A DNA stretch of 64,000 nucleotides. Origin: Melioribacteraceae bacterium. GTDB lineage: Bacteria; Bacteroidota; Ignavibacteria; Ignavibacteriales; Melioribacteraceae. Each line of letters starts with the position of its first letter. Positions within the stretch are counted from its first letter, which is position 1. Location of the stretch: the NCBI GenBank assembly GCA_019638015.1, contig JAHBUP010000001.1, positions 3,504,424 through 3,568,423 on the forward strand, read 5' to 3'. The position numbers and the translations under genes are program-made. The notes beneath the pieces were generated by a model. It was not told where the DNA came from and ran no database searches. It saw only the letters and a list, made by a program, of their open reading frames with translations. Positions 34,811 to 44,553 of the stretch are shown here, piece by piece.

Positions 34811-36416
34811 ATTTTCCTTTTAATATTTTTCCATCAACATTGGTTACATAAATATAAACCCCCGATTTAACCGGATCCCCATTATTATCGCGGGCATTCC
34901 AGCTGCATACTAATTTTTCTCCACCAATTATCATGCTGGTCGAGTTGAAAATAAGATTCATATCAATTGTGAAAACACTTAATTCAGCGGAATTATAATT
35001 GTTCTCCTGAACTGGAAAATAGATTGCGCTGTGCTTGCTATGATAGAAAGGTTGAGGGAAAGCATATTCCAATTTGTCTGTGATAATTTCTCCGTTATTA
35101 ACGGGAATATTATTAAAGATATTCGTTTCAGCCAAGAAGGAATTATTCTGGCTTTCTATTTTGGAATAATAGCTATCAACTATTTTTCTAAATCCATTAA
35201 TATTATTTCGAGCAATTCTGTAGTTAAACTCAATTCCGGGTTTGGAATCCTTCATTGAACTTTCAATATCCGAATTAGTAATAATTGCAATAATATTGTT
35301 TTTTGGTGAAACAAGATCATCAGTAATTTGAATAAAGTTATTTGATATTGGTTCAGAATTAATCATAACCCTTTGTTCAGTATTTCCTAAACTAATGCCA
35401 ATATTAGTTCTTAATAAAGGATAGCTCGCCGCTTCTTCAAAATATTTTCCGGGGACTGCTCTGCTGTTTGTAAAATATGTCCACAGACCAAATTTATTAA
35501 ATTCCTCTTTGAAAGTAGAACCCTTTGAAACAATTACGTTGCTCATCGCAACCGCCGCTCCCTTTGTCTCAATTTGTTCCCATATTTCTTTAATTACATT
35601 GATGCCAAACCTATCTTTTAAATATATATTCCAGACAGCTAGATTATAACCATTATTGAGTGGTAGTGACTTGAAAGGACGGAGAAAATAATTAGCGGCT
35701 TCATGATAATAATCGTTAATAGAATCATAAACGAATTCTTCCATAGAAGTTGAAGTTATCTCGTAATAATATTGGTCGGCGGATCTAAATCCATAATTGC
35801 CAATTTGAATTGCGTGATGAAACTCGTGCGCAATTGTTACTCTCGCTCCATCAATTCCAGTAGTATTATAACCTTGTGAATAATTATTATCAATTACTGT
35901 AAATGATGTATACTTATTCTCGCCGATTTGGGTATCAAACTCGGTGTAACCATATAATCCACTCGATAGATTTAAAATATAAATATCATATTTATCATCA
36001 CCCCCCGAAACCCCATCTTTAGGCGGAGGAGGATATCCAAGTTTATTTACCTCATAATTATAAACTGAATCTGCCGATTTCATAATTTCATTCAGATCAT
36101 AACCCGGAGCATCAAATCCACTCTTTTTATAATGTATCCGGAATTTTCCCGATGGCGAAACAATACTTGTATCACTTGAGGGTCTCTGCAATATCTTACT
36201 GAGTATTGAGATTTGATCTGCACTAAATAAATTTAAATTAGCCTTTACAAAATTAACAGCACCAAAATTACACTTGGTCTGCTCGAAGTTCTGAATAGAA
36301 GGAGCTTTTATAAATCCACTATTCGGATGCATCGATACAACCACATTGAATAATGAATCCAAATTTTGTGCGTTTAGAATTGTATTTATTAAGATTATAA
36401 AAATGTACTTTTTCAT
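34794..36416 (-). CDS. Secreted HExxH metalloprotease, possible sorting domain
   Basis: A 540-aa exported protein. After a signal peptide (ends NAQ) and a prodomain-like region, a zinc-binding HEFHH motif (near residue 200) is followed about 35 residues on by Glu in SMEEF, the gluzincin-like arrangement seen in MXAN_6640-type putative metalloproteases. The last ~80 residues (FPQPFYHSK ... WNARDNNGDPVKSGVYIYV ... KGKFVVFN) resemble a T9SS/FlgD-like sorting domain without the NPFNP form. The start overlaps the FG-GAP gene stop by one base (TAATG); its end overlaps the ABC ATPase by 17 bases. Substrate unknown. Confidence 0.78.
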   Translation of the reverse strand: MKKYIFIILINTILNAQNLDSLFNVVVSMHPNSGFIKAPSIQNFEQTKCNFGAVNFVKANLNLFSADQISILSKILQRPSSDTSIVSPSGKFRIHYKKSGFDAPGYDLNEIMKSADSVYNYEVNKLGYPPPPKDGVSGGDDKYDIYILNLSSGLYGYTEFDTQIGENKYTSFTVIDNNYSQGYNTTGIDGARVTIAHEFHHAIQIGNYGFRSADQYYYEITSTSMEEFVYDSINDYYHEAANYFLRPFKSLPLNNGYNLAVWNIYLKDRFGINVIKEIWEQIETKGAAVAMSNVIVSKGSTFKEEFNKFGLWTYFTNSRAVPGKYFEEAASYPLLRTNIGISLGNTEQRVMINSEPISNNFIQITDDLVSPKNNIIAIITNSDIESSMKDSKPGIEFNYRIARNNINGFRKIVDSYYSKIESQNNSFLAETNIFNNIPVNNGEIITDKLEYAFPQPFYHSKHSAIYFPVQENNYNSAELSVFTIDMNLIFNSTSMIIGGEKLVCSWNARDNNGDPVKSGVYIYVTNVDGKILKGKFVVFN

Positions 36417-38542
36417 TAAAACTTTTTAATAGTTATAGTGCCTTCAATTTTGTTTGAACTGAAAAGAAAACTGTTAGGACTCATATTTTGGGTGATATAA
36501 AAGAACCCTTCATCAGTTGTTTCAAATATAGACTTTTCCGTAAACTTTTGGTTGTTCGTGTTATACCTTATTTCCACAATCTTCTTCCCGCTTCTGTAAT
36601 AAGATATTATTTCACCATTAATATCTAATATTCTTGAATAAATTGGAGTATTGACCTCTGGAATATATTTTGGGTAAAACGTCTTAAACTTATTATCAAG
36701 TAGAATCTGCAGTTCGGGTTTATTTTTTTTACTCAACAGCAGTAAAAATGGTTTAGCTCTATTTATCAATCTGTCGGCAGTTTTTGATGAATATATTTTA
36801 AAATCGTTTGTTGAAGTAAGGTTCTTTAAAAGTATAGGTTTTGGTTTGTTTCTTTCTATTATTGATTTATACAAGCCTGCCATACTATTTTTTACTGAAA
36901 TGTAATAAACTTCTAAGAATACATTAATCATTAAATCAGAAAATAAGGGAGCTGCATCAATATATATTTCGCCTGAAGAAACAAACCGGAAGTTTTTGAA
37001 CTCAAGTTGTTCTAAATATATTTTATCTGCAATTTGTATAAGCGCAAAAATTGACTGCCTATCTTTTAGCCGGTCATGCGAGATTTTAAGTTGAACGATC
37101 TCCCCTTTGGTAAATAAAACTTGAGAACTAATTTTTTGATTATTAAAATTAAACCGTACTACTTCTATTGACCGTTTTCCTTTTTTATAGCAGAAAAATG
37201 TTTTTTCGGTGGGATCCAGATCATCAACTAATATATTGTCAACTTCATTTAATAAAGGAAATGAATAACATGTTCTAAATAAGTTTCTTCTTTCATTAAG
37301 AAATAGTGACAAAGCTTTGTTTGATTGATCATAAAAGATAAAATCATTAAAACCATCATTTAAGTAATCAAATTCTGCTACGGCCGAGACACCACTTAAA
37401 AATGATGATGAAAATTTTTCTTCTCCATAGGCAGCTCTTTCAAAAAGTATAAGTTCCATTTCGTCAGACAGTATGGCCAATTTACTTCCGCCTCTATCCA
37501 CAAAAGAATTTATGTCGGAAAGTTTTCTATTTCTCAAGTAATTTATTGGTTGATGGAACTGATTCTGATTTTTTCCATAACAAATTTCAAGAACACGGTC
37601 CCTTACCAGGATGTATGCTAAATCATTAAATCCATCGCTATTGAAATCTCCAACCACATAGTTTAACGGTTCTGAGGTAGTTTCAATAAATATTTTTCTT
37701 TGAAAAGAGGAGACAGAATCACCCAAAATCGCTTCAACCCCATTATATTTTGAATATACTAGATCTGTAAATCCATCTGAATTTATATCGAGCGCCTTAA
37801 AATTTTTTACTTCTTCCCAAAGACCAATTGATCTCTGTTCAACAAATCCGCCTGTCATATCATTATAAAAAAAGATAAATGAATTCGATAGTGGATTAAA
37901 GGCAACAACATCTTTATAACCATCATAATCTAAATCTATAAAACTCGCAGCACTAAATATTTTAGATTCCCCATAAGTCTCGGCTATTAAATTTTTCTTT
38001 CTCTCTTTAATAATCTTAAAGCCATTTATTGAATTTCCGCCTGTTAAAAACTCAATTCTACCATCAAGATTTATATCCGCCGCATCAATAAATCGGGGGC
38101 TCCCATCAAAACTCACACTTCTAATCAATCTGGTATTGCCATTTTTATCAACATCCATAACCTGGAATGATTTGTTTTGCAGTGAAGTTGAGACAGTTTG
38201 AGATCCTGCGGCTCCTTTTTCTTCACTATAAAATAAAGAATGAAGAGGATGCTGAAAATTTCGAGGATATTTTGGGACATATTTATTTTCGGAAGAAGTT
38301 ATGATAGGAATATACTGCTTAGTATTTTGGTTAAATACAAGTAAATCTCTATAACCATCTTTATTAAAATCGGTAGCAAATAAGGAAGTATAATTCCCGG
38401 AAAGCTTAATAATGCTAGTTTTTACAAATCCGTTTATGGGTACTTGAGCGGATATGCTTACCGGAAGTAATAATAACGTTAATAAAAATTTAAGATGAAG
38501 GTCTGTCCGAAAGACGGTTTTTTCTTCTCTGAATTGCTTCAT
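36416..38542 (-). CDS. Secreted FG-GAP/VCBS-repeat protein
   Basis: A 708-aa exported protein made mainly of beta-propeller FG-GAP repeats, with at least six calcium-loop motifs of the form D-x-[NDL]-x-DG-[FYR] (for example DFNKDGYRD, DINLDGRIE, DLDYDGYKD, DINSDGFTD, DFNSDGFND, DYLNDGFND) over residues about 35-420; the rest has no recognised domain. It starts with ATG at 38542 and has a signal peptide (ends VSISAQ). The start lies 53 bases inside the thioesterase gene; longer in-frame starts would be deeper still. It is followed directly by the metalloprotease gene. Adhesion or substrate binding is plausible. Confidence 0.75.
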   Translation of the reverse strand: MKQFREEKTVFRTDLHLKFLLTLLLLPVSISAQVPINGFVKTSIIKLSGNYTSLFATDFNKDGYRDLLVFNQNTKQYIPIITSSENKYVPKYPRNFQHPLHSLFYSEEKGAAGSQTVSTSLQNKSFQVMDVDKNGNTRLIRSVSFDGSPRFIDAADINLDGRIEFLTGGNSINGFKIIKERKKNLIAETYGESKIFSAASFIDLDYDGYKDVVAFNPLSNSFIFFYNDMTGGFVEQRSIGLWEEVKNFKALDINSDGFTDLVYSKYNGVEAILGDSVSSFQRKIFIETTSEPLNYVVGDFNSDGFNDLAYILVRDRVLEICYGKNQNQFHQPINYLRNRKLSDINSFVDRGGSKLAILSDEMELILFERAAYGEEKFSSSFLSGVSAVAEFDYLNDGFNDFIFYDQSNKALSLFLNERRNLFRTCYSFPLLNEVDNILVDDLDPTEKTFFCYKKGKRSIEVVRFNFNNQKISSQVLFTKGEIVQLKISHDRLKDRQSIFALIQIADKIYLEQLEFKNFRFVSSGEIYIDAAPLFSDLMINVFLEVYYISVKNSMAGLYKSIIERNKPKPILLKNLTSTNDFKIYSSKTADRLINRAKPFLLLLSKKNKPELQILLDNKFKTFYPKYIPEVNTPIYSRILDINGEIISYYRSGKKIVEIRYNTNNQKFTEKSIFETTDEGFFYITQNMSPNSFLFSSNKIEGTITIKKF

Positions 38543-38963
38543 TAAATCTTCTTTTTTCCTCTTCGGTTTCAGGAATAATTTCATTGGTCTCAATCGGTTT
38601 TCCATTTTCATCAACGCTCACAAAAGTAAGATATGCCGTATTTGTATGAATTTTTGTTCCAGCAAGATGTGATTCGGCAAATACTTTTACTCCAACTTCC
38701 ATTGATGTTTTAAAAGCACAATTAACAGAGGCGATCAGAGTTACAACATTCCCCGTTTTAATTGGGTGATGAAAATCTATTCTATCAACCGAAGCCGTTA
38801 CACAAACTCTATTGGAATGCTTTGCTGAAGCCAGTGCGCCGCAAATATCAATCCAATGCATTAATTGTCCGCCAAGTAAATTACCAAGTTGATTTGTATG
38901 GTTCGGTAAAACCAGCTCGGTCATTGTAATAATGGATTCGGATACTTTTTTACTTTTTCTCAT
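38490..38963 (-). CDS. Acyl-CoA thioesterase, hotdog fold
   Basis: A 157-aa hotdog thioesterase of the YciA/acyl-CoA hydrolase type. The catalytic-helix pattern GNLLGGQLMHWIDICGALAS, with the active Asp in WID, and the DFHHPIKTGNVVTL strand are present. It likely hydrolyses acyl-CoA in the cytoplasm; chain-length preference is not visible. The C-terminal tail is highly charged (EEEKRRFNEAIQRRKNR). It starts four bases after the BamD-like gene stop and its last 53 bases contain the start of the FG-GAP gene. Confidence 0.88.
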   Translation of the reverse strand: MRKSKKVSESIITMTELVLPNHTNQLGNLLGGQLMHWIDICGALASAKHSNRVCVTASVDRIDFHHPIKTGNVVTLIASVNCAFKTSMEVGVKVFAESHLAGTKIHTNTAYLTFVSVDENGKPIETNEIIPETEEEKRRFNEAIQRRKNRLSDRPSS

Positions 38964-38967
38964 TAAT

Positions 38968-39723
38968 CTAATTTTTATTCAGCAATGATACTTCAATTTG
39001 CTGTAATTCTTTTGAAACAGAATTATCAGGGTATCTACTCAAGAATACACTAATATCAGCAAGCACATCATTTATATATCCTTTACTCAACTGCAGTTTA
39101 ATTTTATCATATAGAGCCATTGGCGCAAATTTGGTATCGTGATAACTATCAGCTACCAAACCATAATATTTAATTGCGGCCTTTGAATAATCCATCTTTT
39201 CATAGATAACTGCGCTTTGATACTCCTTCTCGGCTAGTTTTTCTGTCATGGCTTTTATTTTTCCCTCAGCTTCTTCAACTTTGGGATCTGCCGGAAAAAA
39301 ATCAACAAATGCCTGAAATTCTTCAATAGATTTTTTTGTATAGGTTTGATCTAATTGATATGGGGGTGATAATTGATAATAAGATTCTGCCAGCATATAC
39401 TGAGAAGATGGTACAAACTCGCTCGCCGGGGTATTCCTAATTAACTTACTGAATTCATAGGCAGCTAATAAATACTGTTCTCTTTTGTAGTAAGTCATAC
39501 CTAAATAAAACTGTGCGTCATCATTAAATGTTGTGCCCGAATATTGAAGAATTATGTTCTGAAACTCCAATACAGCTTTTTCATAATCTTCTTGATTATA
39601 AAGTTCCATCGCATAATTAAAATATTCCTCGGCGTTAAATTTTGTTGTATCTACAGAGCCGGAACAATTCCAAATAAAAATTGTGATTAAAAAAACAAAA
39701 ACCGATTTCTTTATAAACTGCAA
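38968..39723 (-). CDS. bamD: BamD-like outer-membrane assembly lipoprotein
   Basis: A 251-aa TPR protein matching the BamD/YfiO family, part of the beta-barrel assembly complex. It has a signal sequence with Cys at about residue 20 (IWNC), then about five TPR units rich in DYEKAVLEFQ, FNDDAQFYLG and YKREQYLLAAYEF-like helices, and the BamD pattern EFQAFVDFFP. The start is uncertain: I chose TTG at 39723, with a GAGG site just upstream, because it gives a short lipoprotein signal; an ATG sixteen codons upstream gives a long odd N terminus. Confidence 0.82.
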   Translation of the reverse strand: MQFIKKSVFVFLITIFIWNCSGSVDTTKFNAEEYFNYAMELYNQEDYEKAVLEFQNIILQYSGTTFNDDAQFYLGMTYYKREQYLLAAYEFSKLIRNTPASEFVPSSQYMLAESYYQLSPPYQLDQTYTKKSIEEFQAFVDFFPADPKVEEAEGKIKAMTEKLAEKEYQSAVIYEKMDYSKAAIKYYGLVADSYHDTKFAPMALYDKIKLQLSKGYINDVLADISVFLSRYPDNSVSKELQQIEVSLLNKN

Positions 39724-39805
39724 TTTGACCTCATGAAATAGTGTTGCAAAAATAAGTAAAAAATGGCTCACAGAGCATTGTTTGAAAAATAATTTAGATT
39801 TATGA

Positions 39806-40393
39806 CTATTTGCTTCTTACGCTAAATAATAAGATAACAGTGGCGATTAGAGTTCCTACGACAATTATTGGTTCCAATAAGTTTGTATATACAGAGATAC
39901 TTGGAGGAACCCCCCGTGTAAATGGAATAGTGGGATTTTCGATGTTTTGAAACTCATTTAACCCAATTGTATCAATACTACTAATATTAAATGCCTTTGG
40001 CTCAAAAATATAACCATCCTTAATTTTGGTGTAGGATCCTTTTAAAATAATAGTTCTCTCCGTTTTAAGTTCCCCAAAGAAATTTCCAAATGTTTCGCCA
40101 TATTCAACTTTAATTTCTGATATGGAATATGATAACTGTAAATTTTCTGATGTTACAGATTTTAACTTATACCCATATTTTATCATCTTTTGAGTGATAT
40201 AGGGTTTTAGAATTTCTAGTGGTTGCGGTAAATATATGTTTAAAGATAATTCCTTATCCAGGTCTGTTGAGTCTGCTGATTCAAATAAAGATTGGTCTAT
40301 TAAGTTTGTAATTATTTGATAATTTGAGATCGATTGAGGAAAGACAGATGTGAGAGTAAAAAGATAGAATATGAATATTATTTTAGTCTTCAA
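39806..40393 (-). CDS. Hypothetical exported protein with C-terminal membrane anchor
   Basis: A 195-aa protein I do not recognise. It has a signal peptide (ends SVFPQ), a mixed beta/alpha soluble domain with regular short strands (about 25-155), and one C-terminal hydrophobic helix (about 173-191) ending in SVRSK. It would be held in the inner membrane with its domain in the periplasm. It lies 82 bases upstream of the BamD-like gene in the same direction and may be co-transcribed with it. Confidence 0.65.
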   Translation of the reverse strand: MKTKIIFIFYLFTLTSVFPQSISNYQIITNLIDQSLFESADSTDLDKELSLNIYLPQPLEILKPYITQKMIKYGYKLKSVTSENLQLSYSISEIKVEYGETFGNFFGELKTERTIILKGSYTKIKDGYIFEPKAFNISSIDTIGLNEFQNIENPTIPFTRGVPPSISVYTNLLEPIIVVGTLIATVILLFSVRSK

Positions 40394-40568
40394 TTTATAT
40401 AGTCGGGCTGCTGAAAAGTTAGGTGAAAGTTATTTATTGAATTCAGCAATTTCAACAACTAATTACTACTATTCCGAAATCCACTGTTTCTGATTAAATT
40501 CCAAAAAACTGTTCCAATATTATATGATCAAAAAACATTAGAAATCGGAATAGTAACAAATCTTATTA

Positions 40569-41411
40569 TTATCTTCTACCAGACGCAATTTCTTGCAATC
40601 TGCTTACTCTTTCTTCTATTGGTGGATGAGTTGAAAACAATTTTGTAAATGATTTCCCAGTCAATGGATTAACTATAAACATATGCGCTGAGGATTGACC
40701 CGCATTTTGCATTGGAATTCTCTGGTTTCCAAATTGCAATTTATTTAACGCACCGGCAAGCGCTAGCGGCTTACCCGAAATTTGAGCACCTCCCTCATCG
40801 GCCATATATTCACGTGATCTCGAGATCGCCATCTGAATTAACATTGCCGCAATTGGCGCCAAAATCATCATCAATATCGCAACAATTGGATTTGTCCCTT
40901 CATCATCATCACTTCTTCCGCCAAAAAATCCAGCAAAATGCGCAATGTATGTAATTGTTCCAGCTATTGTTGCCGCGATGGTTCCCACAAGAATATCACG
41001 ATTTTTTATATGAGCCAACTCATGGGCAATCACCCCTTCGAGCTCATCTTTATTTAATAAACTCATTATTCCAGAAGTAACCGCAACTGCCCCATTTTGA
41101 GGATTTCTTCCGGTGGCAAATGCGTTTGGAGCCGGATTATTCATTATATATACTTTAGGCATGGGTAGTTCAGCGCGGCTGGAAAGTTTCTCAACCATGT
41201 CGTAAAGCTGGGGAGAGTCATTCCTTGTAACCTGTTGTGCGCCATACATTTTAAGAACTATTTTATCGGAGAACCAATATGATCCAAAATTCATTGCCAG
41301 AGAAATAAAGAATGCTATCATCATACCTGTTTGTCCGCCAAAAATATTACCAATTATCATTAACAATACCATCATTAATGCCATTAGTATTGCCGTTTTA
41401 AATCCATTCAT
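40569..41411 (-). CDS. htpX: HtpX membrane metalloprotease
   Basis: A 280-aa M48 protease acting on damaged membrane proteins. Two N-terminal hydrophobic helices (about 6-45) precede the conserved NPAPNAFATGRNP and the zinc motif HELAHIKNRD (near residue 127), followed by two more helices and a downstream Glu ligand (SREYMADEGGA). The protein ends normally with the HPPIEERVSRL tail typical of HtpX. It stands alone with 157 bases between it and the preceding gene. Confidence 0.95.
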   Translation of the reverse strand: MNGFKTAILMALMMVLLMIIGNIFGGQTGMMIAFFISLAMNFGSYWFSDKIVLKMYGAQQVTRNDSPQLYDMVEKLSSRAELPMPKVYIMNNPAPNAFATGRNPQNGAVAVTSGIMSLLNKDELEGVIAHELAHIKNRDILVGTIAATIAGTITYIAHFAGFFGGRSDDDEGTNPIVAILMMILAPIAAMLIQMAISRSREYMADEGGAQISGKPLALAGALNKLQFGNQRIPMQNAGQSSAHMFIVNPLTGKSFTKLFSTHPPIEERVSRLQEIASGRR

Positions 41412-41650
41412 TTCTATATATCTCCTTATTTTCTTTATTTAATAATATTGCAATCTAACAAAATTTGATAATATTATGTTCCACTATTAATTGCGTTAGT
41501 AGTTGAACAATAGGTGTATAAGAATATCGCCACTATCTCATCGCAAAAAGCCAAATTGGGCGTTCTTTTAATTAAAAAAATTGTAACTTTTTAATAACCT
41601 TGCCTTTAAAAATGATAATCTTTAAAATGACCCACCAATTTAGGAAAAAT

Positions 41651-42586
41651 ATGTTCTCAAGAATAAAATTTGTAATTCTTTCTGTAATACTTGCCGGTAC
41701 TACTATTTTTGCTCAAAGTACTTATAATTTTCTGAGGGTGGATGTGAGTCCCAGAGCTGCGGCTTTAGCGGGTAGTTTCGTGGCTAATTACGATGATCCC
41801 AATGTAATGTTTTATAATCCGGCCGGTATAAATTTATTAGAGGGAACTCCCGTCTCATTTTCCTATCTCAATCACTTGATGGATATTAATTCAGCATCTG
41901 TGGCAGTATCAAAAAAAATTGAGGATTGGGGACGGTTAAGCGCCGGGATTAACTATATAAATTATGGCACATTTACAGAAGCCGATGAGTTTGGTAAAAA
42001 TTTGGGTGAATTTGGTGCCGGTGAGATGGCGCTTTATCTTGGTTACGGTAATATGCTGGATAGTAATTTTTATTATGGCGCCAATGTTAAGTTTATCTAT
42101 TCGGGTATCGCTGAATATTCTTCTACTGCATTAGCTGTTGATTTGGGTTTAAATTATACAATCGCCGAAAGCCGGTTAAGTTTTGGTTTTTCTGTACTTA
42201 ATCTTGGTTCACAATTATCGAGCTATATTGATCTAAAAGAAGATTTACCAATTGATATTAGATTAGGATTCTCAAAAGAACTCGAACGAATGCCTTTAAG
42301 ATTCTACTGGTCCTTCAATAAATTAAATGAAAAGGGGGATAATTTTACTTCCCGTTTTAAAAATATAACCGCAGGAGCTGAATTTAAACTTGGCAAAAGC
42401 TTACGACTTCGTTTTGGTTATGATAATCAAAAAAGAAGGGAACTCAAGCTTGGATCCGGAGCTGGGTTAGCCGGATTTAATTTAGGGCTTGGATTTTTAG
42501 TTAGCGGCTACACAGTAGATTACGGTTTTTCATCCCTTGGTTCTGTAGGTGCTTTACACAGGTTTGGAATTACAACCACTTTTTAA
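41651..42586 (+). CDS. PorV/PorQ-like outer-membrane protein (T9SS-associated)
   Basis: A 311-aa beta-barrel protein of the FadL-like PorV/PorQ family. After a signal peptide (ends TIFAQ), the characteristic N-terminal block VSPRAAALAGSFVANYDD and FYNPAGI appears, then alternating strands to the terminal Phe, typical of outer-membrane insertion. In T9SS the PorV/PorQ proteins act at the outer membrane in cargo hand-off. I chose the ATG at 41651 with AGGAAAAAT upstream, giving a normal signal peptide; earlier in-frame starts add 17 residues. Whether it is PorQ or another PorV/PorQ paralogue is not settled; T9SS cargo genes occur in the same window. Confidence 0.78.
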   Translation: MFSRIKFVILSVILAGTTIFAQSTYNFLRVDVSPRAAALAGSFVANYDDPNVMFYNPAGINLLEGTPVSFSYLNHLMDINSASVAVSKKIEDWGRLSAGINYINYGTFTEADEFGKNLGEFGAGEMALYLGYGNMLDSNFYYGANVKFIYSGIAEYSSTALAVDLGLNYTIAESRLSFGFSVLNLGSQLSSYIDLKEDLPIDIRLGFSKELERMPLRFYWSFNKLNEKGDNFTSRFKNITAGAEFKLGKSLRLRFGYDNQKRRELKLGSGAGLAGFNLGLGFLVSGYTVDYGFSSLGSVGALHRFGITTTF

Positions 42587-42611
42587 CTCTACTCAATTTT
42601 AGTCATATTTC

Positions 42612-42644
42612 TTTAGCAATTAGAAAATCTCTTTGATTGCTAAA
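42612..42644. terminator. Hairpin between convergent PorV/PorQ-like and MBOAT genes
   Basis: TTTAGCAAT and ATTGCTAAA form a perfect 9-bp stem with a 15-base loop, between the ends of two convergent genes. T runs are short on both sides, so a bidirectional weak terminator is possible but not certain. Confidence 0.45.
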
Positions 42645-42700
42645 CATTACTCTTTATCACCACATGTCCAAACAATAATCAGTTCGCTCAACTAAATAAT

Positions 42701-44200
42701 CTAAAACTGAAAGTAAATGAATGGTTGAATATCCGCCGATTTGAATTGAGCGGCAATCCATATCACTGCAGCAAGGAGCACAGCTTTACCAATCCAGGGC
42801 AACCAAGTAACCATTTTTAAAGTTGTTTTTTCAACGACAGTAGGGAGAAAATGGAAAAGATATCCTATTACAAATAATGCAAAAACAACAGGCATTTCTT
42901 CCACAAACTGGAAGAATACTTCAGGGTGCAAAAACTCATATATCTGACTCATCACATCCTTAATTATCTGGGTATCAGGAGTTCTAAATACTAAAAATGA
43001 AAACACAACAAGATGAAATGTTATTAGAACCTGGAAAAACTTTAGAAATGGAGTGTTATAAATTTTTAATTTTTTGTAAATGTATGTTTTAGGTTTTTGC
43101 AGGAGAATACCAACCGACATATAAATACCATGCAACAATCCCCAATAAATAAAATTCCAGCCGGCTCCGTGCCATATACCACAAATCAAAAAAGTAGTTG
43201 TAAGAGAAATCATATTGCCAAATATTTGCATCTGTCTTAAGCTAAATTGCATTGGTTTAAAAAGATAATCTAATAACCATTTACTTAATGAAATATGCCA
43301 ACGACGCCAAAATTCGGCCACACTTGTTGCTTTAAATGGAGAGTTGAAATTATCCATTAATTTAAAACCCATAAAAAGCGCAATCCCTATTGCCATATCG
43401 GAGTAGCCCGAAAAATCACAGTACACTTGAAGTGTGTATCCATACAATGCCAACAAATTTTCCATTCCCGTATATCGTAATGGGTAGTCAAAAATACGAT
43501 CAACAAAATTTAAGCTGATATAATCAGCGATTACCACCTTCTTAATTAACCCAAGGGAAATAAGAAAAACAGCTCTTCCCAAATCTTCATTGGAAATGAC
43601 TGGTTCATTATCTATTTGAGGAATAAAATCTGCGGCTCTGTCAATTGGTCCAGCAAGTATATTGGGGAAAAAGAATACATATAATGAAAAATCTCTCAAA
43701 CTTTTTGCGGTGGGCATTAAATCCAGATAAACATCAAAAATATAGCTCAGCGACTTAAAAGTATAAAATGAAATTCCAATTGGAAGGAATATTGCGAGAG
43801 GCTCAATAGTCCCATTTGAAATATCATTATAAATCTGTATTAAGAAGTTTGTGTATTTGAAGTATGATAGCAAGCCAACATTTAGGGCAATGCCTCCCCA
43901 AAGCCAAATTCGCTTTATGGAAAAATTCTCTGTCGCCGCAATAAATTTTCCAATATAATAGTTTGCGAAAGCAGAAAGAATAATAATCCCGAAATAGTAT
44001 CCTGCCGATTTGTAATAAAAGTATAGCGAGAAGAAAATCAGAAATAGAATTCGAAGGTTTTTATTCTTATGAAGAAGGTTATAAATTAACAGCACTCCAG
44101 CAAATAGAATCATAAAAAGGGAGGTACTGAAAATTAGTGGGTCGTTTTCAACATAGGTTAAAATTGATTTTAGCTTTTCGAAACTGAAATATCCGTTCAT
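42701..44200 (-). CDS. MBOAT-family membrane O-acyltransferase (AlgI/DltB-like)
   Basis: A 499-aa polytopic protein (about ten helices) of the membrane-bound O-acyltransferase family. The catalytic His lies in GIWHGAGWNF, and the typical YFKYTNF, GISFYTFKSLSY, QVYCDFSGYSDMAIG and EFWRRWHISLSKW motifs of the AlgI/DltB group are present. Such enzymes carry acyl groups from a cytoplasmic donor across the membrane to a polymer or lipid. It is last in a cluster with an acyl carrier protein, a FAAL-like ligase and two SGNH proteins; a 119-base gap separates it from the carrier gene. The acceptor is unknown. Confidence 0.92.
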   Translation of the reverse strand: MNGYFSFEKLKSILTYVENDPLIFSTSLFMILFAGVLLIYNLLHKNKNLRILFLIFFSLYFYYKSAGYYFGIIILSAFANYYIGKFIAATENFSIKRIWLWGGIALNVGLLSYFKYTNFLIQIYNDISNGTIEPLAIFLPIGISFYTFKSLSYIFDVYLDLMPTAKSLRDFSLYVFFFPNILAGPIDRAADFIPQIDNEPVISNEDLGRAVFLISLGLIKKVVIADYISLNFVDRIFDYPLRYTGMENLLALYGYTLQVYCDFSGYSDMAIGIALFMGFKLMDNFNSPFKATSVAEFWRRWHISLSKWLLDYLFKPMQFSLRQMQIFGNMISLTTTFLICGIWHGAGWNFIYWGLLHGIYMSVGILLQKPKTYIYKKLKIYNTPFLKFFQVLITFHLVVFSFLVFRTPDTQIIKDVMSQIYEFLHPEVFFQFVEEMPVVFALFVIGYLFHFLPTVVEKTTLKMVTWLPWIGKAVLLAAVIWIAAQFKSADIQPFIYFQF

Positions 44201-44319
44201 ACAATTATTTTAGATTGTGAATTAAATTAGTTCGATTTAGCCATACCAACTGGCATGTTGTAATTATAAATGGCGGATGATGCATCAGCATTTATCTTAT
44301 GTTTTTTTCAAACGAAAAG

Positions 44320-44553
44320 CTATTTGGCTAATTTAAGATCAACCAACTTTTGAAGATCCCCAACATTTTTCAAACGGAGGACTTCATAACTTTTGAATTT
44401 GATGCTAAACTTTTTTTCAACGGCCAAAATAATATTTATATGTGTAAGCGAATCCCAGCCCGGTACATCCGGAGCTATTGTTTCATCATGTAAATCAAAA
44501 TCATCAAGATGAAGCACATCGAGGATAACGCTTTTGAGTTCTTTTGAAATCAT
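44320..44553 (-). CDS. Acyl carrier protein
   Basis: A 77-aa free-standing carrier protein. The four-helix ACP pattern is present, with the phosphopantetheine Ser at S35 in GWDSLTH and acidic helix 2. It is not the general fatty-acid AcpP, whose site is DSLD/E and which sits with fab genes; this copy belongs to a ligase-MBOAT cluster. Its start overlaps the ligase stop by one base (TAATG), implying stoichiometric expression. It probably receives the acyl group from the FAAL-like ligase for delivery to the MBOAT protein. Confidence 0.92.
   Translation of the reverse strand: MISKELKSVILDVLHLDDFDLHDETIAPDVPGWDSLTHINIILAVEKKFSIKFKSYEVLRLKNVGDLQKLVDLKLAK

Noticed and set aside
44201..44319. Possible separate promoter or small gene between the ACP and MBOAT genes
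   Set aside because: The 119 bases contain no convincing TAnnTTTG box, hairpin or frame; I treat it as a spacer within the cluster.
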